The notes under the pieces were generated by a model that was not told the origin of the DNA, did not search any database, and worked only from the letters and a program-made list of their open reading frames with translations. A program made the position numbers and the translations under genes. This document shows positions 58,674 through 64,000 of a stretch of 64,000 bases of DNA, piece after piece (position 1 is the stretch's first letter; every line of letters starts with the position of its first letter). This stretch comes from Frigoribacterium sp. VKM Ac-2836 (GTDB lineage: Bacteria > Actinomycetota > Actinomycetes > Actinomycetales > Microbacteriaceae): NCBI RefSeq assembly GCF_013248995.1, contig NZ_JABRPK010000001.1, positions 1,116,001-1,180,000 of the forward strand, in the 5' to 3' direction.

Positions 58674-60530
58674 GTGAGCACCGCCAACGCATCCGACCCC
58701 ACCGGGGGTGAGCAGCACCTCGACGGCCTCTCGTCCGACCCACTCGACGTCGGCGTCTCGGCCGGCAATTCGGCCGCTGAACACCTGTCGCCCGCGTTCC
58801 CCGAGAGGGCCGCATGGGGCACCGCGAGCAAGCTTCGCGCCTGGCAGGCCGAGGCCCTCGAACTCTACTTCTCGACGATGCCGAGGGACTTCCTCGCGGC
58901 GGCCACGCCGGGCGCCGGCAAGACGACGTTCGCCCTCCGCCTCGCCACCGAACTACTCTCCCGAGGCGAGGTCGACCGCGTCGTGGTCGTCGCCCCCACC
59001 GAGCACCTCAAACGTCAGTGGGCGGACGCCGCCGACCGGGTCAACCTCCGCCTCGATCCGACGTTCAAGAACGCCGACGGCACCTTCGGGCGGCATTACC
59101 ACGGCATCGCCGTGACCTACGCCCAGGTCGGCATGAAGCCCGAGGTCCACAAGGCGATCACCACGGCGGGACGGACACTCGTCATCCTCGACGAGGTCCA
59201 CCACGGTGGCGACGCGCTCAGCTGGGGCGACGGCATCCGCGAAGCCTATTCCGGCGCGAGCCGCCGACTCTCGCTGACGGGAACTCCGTTCCGGTCCGAC
59301 ACGGCTCAGATCCCGTTCGTCCAGTACGCCCCCGACGAACACGGCATCCGCACGTCGAGATCCGACTACGCCTACGGCTACGGCCGGGCCCTCGCCGACG
59401 GCGTCGTGCGACCGGTCCTGTTCATGGCGTACGCCGGTCAGATGCGCTGGCGGACCCGCATGGGTGACGAGATGAGCGCGTCCCTGGGCGAGGCGGTGAC
59501 GAAAGACATCACGGCACAGGCCTGGCGCACGGCGCTGTCCCCCCAGGGCGACTGGATACCGGCCGTCCTGTCGGCGGCGGACAAGCGACTCACCGAGGTA
59601 CGTCGGGGCGTTCCCGACGCGGGTGGGCTCGTCATCGCCACCGATCACACCGCGGCTCGGCAGTACGCGGCAATCCTCCAGAAGATCACGGGCGAGCGGC
59701 CGACCGTCGTCCTCAGCGACGAGAAAGCGGCCTCCGACCGCATCCAGGCCTTCTCCGAGGGCGACAGCCGCTGGATGGTCGCGGTGCGCATGGTCTCCGA
59801 GGGTGTCGACGTGCCCCGATTGGCCGTCGGCGTCTACGCCACATCGGCATCGACACCGCTCTTCTTCGCCCAGGTCGTCGGCCGATTCGTCCGCGCCCGG
59901 CGACGGGGCGAGACCGCGTCGATCTTCCTGCCGAGCGTGCCCGGTCTGATGGCACTCGCCAACCAGCTCGAACTGCAGCGTGACCACGCACTCGATCGGC
60001 CCACGGACGCCGACGACGGTCTCTTCGCACCCGAAGAAGACATGATGGCCGCAGCCAACCGCGACGAGAAGGCCTCGAGCCTGCTCGAACAGCAGCCGTT
60101 CGAGGCACTCGACTCCCAGGCCTCTTTCGACCGCGTGCTCTACGACGGTGGCGAGTTCGGCACCGGTGGCGAGATCGGCAGCCTCGAAGAACTGGACTTC
60201 ATCGGAATCCCTGGACTGCTCGAGCCCGATCAGGTGCGCGACCTGCTCCGTCAGCGGCAGGCCACCCAGGCCCGGAGGGCTCCCAAGACGGGCATGCCCA
60301 CGACGGCTCCGGCCGTCGAGGCCCGACCGCTGTACCAGACGATCAAGGAACAACGTCAAGAGCTCAGTCGCCTCGTCTCGATCTGGTCGCGACACTCGAA
60401 CGAACCACACGGGTTGATCCACGCCGATCTCAGGCGCATCAGCGGTGGACCGTCGGTCGCCCAAGCCAGCACCGAGCAGATCCAGAAGCGCATCGATGTG
60501 CTGCGCGGACGCCTCGGCCAGCGCGCCTGA
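58674..60530 (+). CDS. SF2 DEAD/DEAH-type helicase
   Basis: A 618-residue superfamily 2 helicase. Motif I is TPGAGKTT (78-85), motif II DEVHH (173-177), motif III SLTGTPFRSD, motif V EGVDVPRLA and motif VI QVVGRFVRARR. A Glu/Gln-rich C-terminal region (about 440-618) with coiled-coil character has no clear match. The fold is restriction-helicase or RecG-like, but there is no nuclease or methylase neighbour. Widely conserved in actinobacteria, function unknown. It follows dinB by 11 bases. Confidence 0.88.
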   Translation: MSTANASDPTGGEQHLDGLSSDPLDVGVSAGNSAAEHLSPAFPERAAWGTASKLRAWQAEALELYFSTMPRDFLAAATPGAGKTTFALRLATELLSRGEVDRVVVVAPTEHLKRQWADAADRVNLRLDPTFKNADGTFGRHYHGIAVTYAQVGMKPEVHKAITTAGRTLVILDEVHHGGDALSWGDGIREAYSGASRRLSLTGTPFRSDTAQIPFVQYAPDEHGIRTSRSDYAYGYGRALADGVVRPVLFMAYAGQMRWRTRMGDEMSASLGEAVTKDITAQAWRTALSPQGDWIPAVLSAADKRLTEVRRGVPDAGGLVIATDHTAARQYAAILQKITGERPTVVLSDEKAASDRIQAFSEGDSRWMVAVRMVSEGVDVPRLAVGVYATSASTPLFFAQVVGRFVRARRRGETASIFLPSVPGLMALANQLELQRDHALDRPTDADDGLFAPEEDMMAAANRDEKASSLLEQQPFEALDSQASFDRVLYDGGEFGTGGEIGSLEELDFIGIPGLLEPDQVRDLLRQRQATQARRAPKTGMPTTAPAVEARPLYQTIKEQRQELSRLVSIWSRHSNEPHGLIHADLRRISGGPSVAQASTEQIQKRIDVLRGRLGQRA

Positions 60531-60535
60531 CCCGG

Positions 60536-60541
60536 TACGAT
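60536..60541 (+). promoter_or_regulatory. -10 box TACGAT, leaderless promoter of a small gene
   Basis: TACGAT ends 6 bases before the ATG at 60548. Confidence 0.4.
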
Positions 60542-60547
60542 CGCCCG

Positions 60548-60802
60548 ATGCTCGACGAGACCGTGTCCGATCGGTGGACCGTCCGTGCCCACCCCGAGGC
60601 GGCCCCCGAAGCGGTCATCGAACGCTTCGGCGGCGGCTACCGCCTCAGCCGCTGGAGTCCGACGGATGACGAGCCGGTGAGACTGGGCGTCTTCACGTCG
60701 CCTGAACTCGCCGAGACGGCCTGGTGGCGATCAGTCGACCGCGAACGGAATCAGGGTCGACGCACGATGTCCGCACGGCGAACAGGACTCGAGGACGCCT
60801 GA
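60548..60802 (+). CDS. Small conserved-looking protein of unknown function
   Basis: An 84-residue protein with an aromatic, beta-rich core (ERFGGGYRLSRWSPTDDEPV) and an Arg-rich end. No known motif, membrane helix or signal peptide. It sits 17 bases after the helicase and has a candidate leaderless promoter. It overlaps the 3' end of the minus-strand gene below by 52 bases. I judge it likely real from codon pattern and family-like composition, but without homology proof. Confidence 0.6.
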   Translation: MLDETVSDRWTVRAHPEAAPEAVIERFGGGYRLSRWSPTDDEPVRLGVFTSPELAETAWWRSVDRERNQGRRTMSARRTGLEDA

Positions 60803-61332
60803 CGCCCGGCCGCAGGGCCTCGCCGGCCACCGCCGGTGTCGAGCACCGATACGCCCTCGTCCGAGCACATCAACACCGGTCGGACGCCGAAGGATCGGCC
60901 TCTGCCGAGTTCCGCGAGCTCGTCGGCCCATCGACGGTCCGTGACGTGGGGTGACGCGACACCCGGCCTCTCGAGGACGAACGCCACCGACGCGGCACCG
61001 AACTCGGTGGCGACGACGGCCAACGCGTCGCCGTAATGGCCGAGGGCGGCCTCGTCGGGCACCTCGGGAATGCCCTCGAGCGGCACCATCAGCGGCAGAG
61101 GGACGTCGTCGGCGTCGAAGAACAGCGTCCAGAGCTGACGGCGCACGGCCGCCGGGACGATGACCTGGACGTGACGAACGAGGTCGAGAGCGTCGCGCAG
61201 CGGTTCGTGGGGATCGCGGGCGGGCTCGGGTGGCTCCGCGATCCGCGGCGCGATGTGGTGGCCGTCGTGACCACCGGGCACATCGAGCGACGGGCGGGAG
61301 AGGGGGGCATGGAGTGTGGAGGCGACTGTCAT
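60751..61332 (-). CDS. Protein of unknown function
   Basis: A 193-residue soluble protein. The first 45 residues are Pro/His-rich and probably disordered. The core (about 45-160) is a mixed alpha/beta domain with VQVIVPAAVRRQLWTLFFDA and ends RPVLMCSDEGVSVL. The tail is Arg-rich. I do not recognise the family. ATG 61332 is the first plausible start; the long frame upstream is the shadow of the cytidylyltransferase gene. It lies 92 bases downstream of that gene on the same strand. Confidence 0.65.
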   Translation of the reverse strand: MTVASTLHAPLSRPSLDVPGGHDGHHIAPRIAEPPEPARDPHEPLRDALDLVRHVQVIVPAAVRRQLWTLFFDADDVPLPLMVPLEGIPEVPDEAALGHYGDALAVVATEFGAASVAFVLERPGVASPHVTDRRWADELAELGRGRSFGVRPVLMCSDEGVSVLDTGGGRRGPAAGRQASSSPVRRADIVRRP

Positions 61333-61424
61333 GGTCAGAGCCTCGCGAACCGATCCCCCCTCGAGATGGTTGTCCCCAGTGCCCCACGAGGACGGGCGGA
61401 ACGATCCGGGATGGGGAGGACCGG

Positions 61425-62015
61425 TCAGCCCTGGAGGCGGACGGAGTCCCCGACGGCGGCCGGCTCGGTTCCGTGGCCCGACGTGCCGGACAGTGCCCGG
61501 AGAGCCCGGCGCAGGACCGTGCTGGACGTGCTCATCGTGTACGGGAAATAGACGACCTCGACCCCGACCGCTCCGAACTCGCGTTCGAGACGCAGACCCT
61601 TCTCGGTTCCCCGCCAGTCGTCTCCCTTGAAGAACACGTCGAAGCGGAGCTCGCGCCACACGTCCATCTTGTCGGGCACGGTCTCGGCGTGGACGCCGTC
61701 CACGACGTCGATGTGGCGGACGATCTCCAACCGTTCGGCGAGTGGGACGACGGGCGAGATGCCTTTCGTCACCTCCAGCATCTCGTCGGACACGACCCCC
61801 GCGATGAGGTGGTCGCACTGCGCGGAGGCGTGCCGGAGCAGGTTCAGGTGGCCGATGTGGAAGAGGTCGAAGGCTCCGGCCGCGTAACCGACCCGGCCCG
61901 CGCCTCCTCGTCCGCTCGTGACCTCGACGGGATCGAGGCCGAGGCCCAGGGTGGGGGTGGGGATGACGTCCACGGGTGTGGTCCTCTCGTCGGGGTGGTG
62001 CTCGGGTGTGGTCAC
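61425..62015 (-). CDS. Cytidylyltransferase-family protein (TagD-like)
   Basis: A 196-residue nucleotidyltransferase of the TagD/GCT class, which activate a phospho-alcohol such as glycerol 3-phosphate with CTP. The nucleotide site is GAFDLFHIGHLNLL (HIGH at 53-56); KGDDWRG (130-136) and STSS (162-165) complete the active site. The N-terminal 40 residues are extra and disordered. GTG overlaps the Wzz-like gene by four bases, so CDP-alcohol activation is coupled to a polymer gene. The exact substrate is not known. Confidence 0.87.
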   Translation of the reverse strand: MTTPEHHPDERTTPVDVIPTPTLGLGLDPVEVTSGRGGAGRVGYAAGAFDLFHIGHLNLLRHASAQCDHLIAGVVSDEMLEVTKGISPVVPLAERLEIVRHIDVVDGVHAETVPDKMDVWRELRFDVFFKGDDWRGTEKGLRLEREFGAVGVEVVYFPYTMSTSSTVLRRALRALSGTSGHGTEPAAVGDSVRLQG

Positions 62016-63460
62016 GACAGGGCACCGGGCCGGCGTCGGAGGCGGGGGAGGGATTGGAGCGGACGGGAGCCACCCGCGTGGTCGACCAGGTCGGCGATGC
62101 TGAACGAGGGCACCGGTTCCTCGACGACGTCACGGACGTCGCCGTCGAGCCAGGTGGCCCGCACCAGGACCCGGCGCCAGGGGGGCACGCCGGTCAGCAC
62201 GACGCCCACGGGCTGCACGTCGAGGCTGAGCAGCTCGGCGCTCAGGCTCCGGAGGGACTCCACCGTCGTGACCCCGGACCGGACGACGAGCAACACGCCG
62301 TCGACCTCGTCCGTCACGGCGCGCAGGGCGAGCGGATGGGAGTCGCTCGAGGCCTGGACGACGGAGACGTCGTAGTCCTCTCGGAGAGCGGCGAAGAATG
62401 CATGGGTCCCGGAGCGCACCAGGTGGCGGGACGAGGCCACGACACCGTCGGGCACCGGCACACGGTCGTAACCGTGGCGATCGGCCTCGACCTCCTCGGG
62501 TACGGCACCGACGGGGACCGTCGACGGGCGCGAGAGCGTGCGGGTGTCGAAGTCGGACTGGACCAGGGCGCAGGTGGCGCCGAGCTCGACGACGGCACGC
62601 GCGAGGCCGCCGTCCACACCGACCGCCTCGCGGACCGAATCCGTCCGCGCCAGCAGCAGTGTGGCGGGCAACGAACCACCGCGCAGCGCCCGCGTGTTCT
62701 GGACGACCTCGCGCAGGGCCGTTCGGGTCCGGGCGGACGAGACCCCGGTGACCGGGTCGTCGCCGTGCCGCAGGGTCCCCGGGAGCTGCCCCACGACCGG
62801 TAGCCCCGTGACGCGGCGGACGTCGTCGACCGTGTCGACCGTCGGCCGGGCGCGGGACAGGACGAGCGCGCCCGCCAGACCCACCGCCAGGCCGGCCAGC
62901 AGACCGGAGAGCATCGACAGCGCGAGGCCCGGTTCGTCGGGCGTGGTCGGCACGGCCGCCGGGGAGGTCAGGTCGAGTGCGACGGTCTGACCGTCCGACC
63001 CGGCCTGCGACTCGACGCCGTCCACGACCGTCGAGAGGCTCTCGGCGACGTCGTCGGCCAACGAGGCCGCCCCGTCGGCCGTGCCGGCCGACGTCTGGAC
63101 CCGCAGGACGGCGGTGCCGCCCGGGTTGACCACGGAGACCCGCTCGGCGAGTTCGTCGACCGGCAGACCGAGGTCGGCAGCGACGGATCCGAGGACCTCC
63201 GGGCTCGTGCCGAGCTCGGCGTAGGACGCCACACGCTGCTGCGCGAACTGGCCCCGGGCCGCGAGGCCCGAGCCCGGCGACTCGACGCGGACGAGGAGGG
63301 TCGCCTCGGCGCGCCAGCCGGTCGGAGCGACCTGCGAGGCACCGACGCCGGCGGCCGCCCCGAGAAGCGCCGCCACGCCGACGAGCACGGCATGACGCGA
63401 CACGGCCCGACCGAGACCGCCGACACGGGCCCGGCGAGCCCGGGCGCCCTCGTCGCTCAC
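62012..63460 (-). CDS. Wzz-like polysaccharide protein with degenerate BY-kinase domain
   Basis: A 482-residue protein. Membrane helix 1 is about 24-44, an extracytoplasmic Wzz-type domain follows, helix 2 is about 179-202, and then a cytoplasmic domain laid out like a bacterial tyrosine kinase. The kinase motifs have decayed. The Walker A site (about 266-284) lacks Gly-Lys-Thr. The A' region reads VQSDFDTR (300-307). The Walker B region reads VSVVQASSD (365-373). The C terminus has no Tyr cluster. It may set chain length without phosphorylation. GTGA overlaps join it to both neighbours. Confidence 0.8.
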   Translation of the reverse strand: MSDEGARARRARVGGLGRAVSRHAVLVGVAALLGAAAGVGASQVAPTGWRAEATLLVRVESPGSGLAARGQFAQQRVASYAELGTSPEVLGSVAADLGLPVDELAERVSVVNPGGTAVLRVQTSAGTADGAASLADDVAESLSTVVDGVESQAGSDGQTVALDLTSPAAVPTTPDEPGLALSMLSGLLAGLAVGLAGALVLSRARPTVDTVDDVRRVTGLPVVGQLPGTLRHGDDPVTGVSSARTRTALREVVQNTRALRGGSLPATLLLARTDSVREAVGVDGGLARAVVELGATCALVQSDFDTRTLSRPSTVPVGAVPEEVEADRHGYDRVPVPDGVVASSRHLVRSGTHAFFAALREDYDVSVVQASSDSHPLALRAVTDEVDGVLLVVRSGVTTVESLRSLSAELLSLDVQPVGVVLTGVPPWRRVLVRATWLDGDVRDVVEEPVPSFSIADLVDHAGGSRPLQSLPRLRRRPGALS

Positions 63461-64000
63461 GGCTTCGACCCGATCGACGCGGGCGTCGCGGACCGGAGTT
63501 CGCGGAACCACTTGGGCAGAGCGAGGACGAGGTAGCCGGTGTTCGCGACGAGGAGGGCGAGGTAGACCACGGTGAACGCGGGCGGCCAGGCCAGCAGGAC
63601 GAAGGCGAGGCACATCAGGCCGTAGTCCGTCGGAACGACCGCCAACGAGTAGAGCAGTCCCGTGCGACGACCCACGGGCGCGGCGACGCCGGTCCGGGCC
63701 GCCTCCGCCCTGCGGAGCTGATCCGTCAGGACGATGGCGAAGAACGCCACCGTGGCCACGACCTGGTAGACGAGCGGCGCGGCCAGCAGAGCCTCGCGGC
63801 CGTCCGGTTCGCGCAGCCAGGACGCGAAGACCGCCAGGTGCAGCACGGCGATCTTCGTCGCGTCGATGACGTGGTCGAGCCATTCGCCCGCGGGGCTGCC
63901 ACCGCCCCGGAGCCGGGCGAGCTGCCCGTCCGCCGAGTCCAGGGCGTACCCCACGACGAGGAGCAGGACGACGGCCAGGGCCGTGCCGACACCCGACGGG
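63457..64000 (-). CDS. CDP-alcohol phosphotransferase family protein (5' end outside window)
   Basis: The C-terminal 180 residues of a membrane enzyme joining a CDP-alcohol to an acceptor alcohol. The whole family motif is visible, D-G-x2-A-R-x8-G-x3-D-x3-D, in DGQLARLRG and GEWLDHVID. Four or so helices follow. The frame stays open to the end of the window through a hydrophobic segment, so the true start is outside. The GTG at 63954 is internal. It is coupled to the Wzz-like gene by a GTGA overlap. Confidence 0.87.
   Translation of the reverse strand, partial: PSGVGTALAVVLLLVVGYALDSADGQLARLRGGGSPAGEWLDHVIDATKIAVLHLAVFASWLREPDGREALLAAPLVYQVVATVAFFAIVLTDQLRRAEAARTGVAAPVGRRTGLLYSLAVVPTDYGLMCLAFVLLAWPPAFTVVYLALLVANTGYLVLALPKWFRELRSATPASIGSKP

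Overview
The window is a high-GC chromosomal stretch packed with genes on both strands. Gene content and order point to an actinobacterium, most likely of the family Microbacteriaceae. The main evidence is polA...rpsA-coaE-uvrB-uvrA-uvrC-rapZ-whiA-gap-pgk-tpiA-secG-rbpA, followed by pgl-opcA-zwf, pgi-tal-tkt, ctaB/ctaA, the suf operon and glgC/glgM. RbpA, WhiA and OpcA are actinobacterial proteins. The genus cannot be settled from sequence alone. I found no rRNA, tRNA, CRISPR array, transposase, integrase or phage gene. Base composition and codon use look uniform, so this reads as core genome with a few accessory islets.

Layout. 1-4262: the 3' end of polA, then a DeoR-type regulator and a split mannitol PTS (IIC, IIB, IIA) with HPr. 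4325-8374: a DUF885 protein, ribosomal protein S1 and dephospho-CoA kinase. 8372-16281: excision repair genes uvrB, uvrA and uvrC, with an SDR oxidoreductase embedded. 16279-22193: rapZ, whiA, lower glycolysis (gap, pgk, tpiA), secG and rbpA. 22231-30519, minus strand: the pentose phosphate genes tkt, tal, pgi, zwf, opcA, pgl. 30763-33155: heme O/A synthesis (ctaB, ctaA) and a GNAT enzyme. 33171-37566: Fe-S assembly (sufB, sufD, Rieske ferredoxin, sufC, DUF59). 37660-43136: bioY, an ABC-F ATPase, SURF1 with two small proteins, fabG-like, serB. 43191-49498: ADP-glucose and maltose/trehalose metabolism (glgC, glgM-type glycosyltransferase, treS), a solo ABC ATPase, L31 and an exonuclease. 49556-57287: assorted hydrolases, a glycosyltransferase, a sirtuin, a SpoU methyltransferase, a DD-carboxypeptidase and an acyl-CoA dehydrogenase-like protein. 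57379-61332: dinB, an SF2 helicase and two unknown proteins. 61425-64000: the start of a probable cell-surface polymer cluster (cytidylyltransferase, Wzz-like protein with a decayed kinase domain, CDP-alcohol phosphotransferase), cut by the window edge.

The metabolic genes cover hexose-phosphate entry through the pentose phosphate and lower glycolytic routes. GlgC and GlgM draw off glucose 1-phosphate and TreS interconverts maltose and trehalose. ctaA, ctaB and SURF1 all serve cytochrome oxidase maturation.

Two things stand out. First, about fifteen genes carry a TANNNT-like -10 hexamer 6-8 nt upstream of the start codon, which predicts widespread leaderless transcription. In several cases the hexamer incorporates the TAA or TAG stop codon of the preceding gene. 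Second, the right-edge cluster pairs a Wzz-type protein whose kinase motifs have decayed with CDP-alcohol chemistry. No clearly novel defence or mobile system is present.
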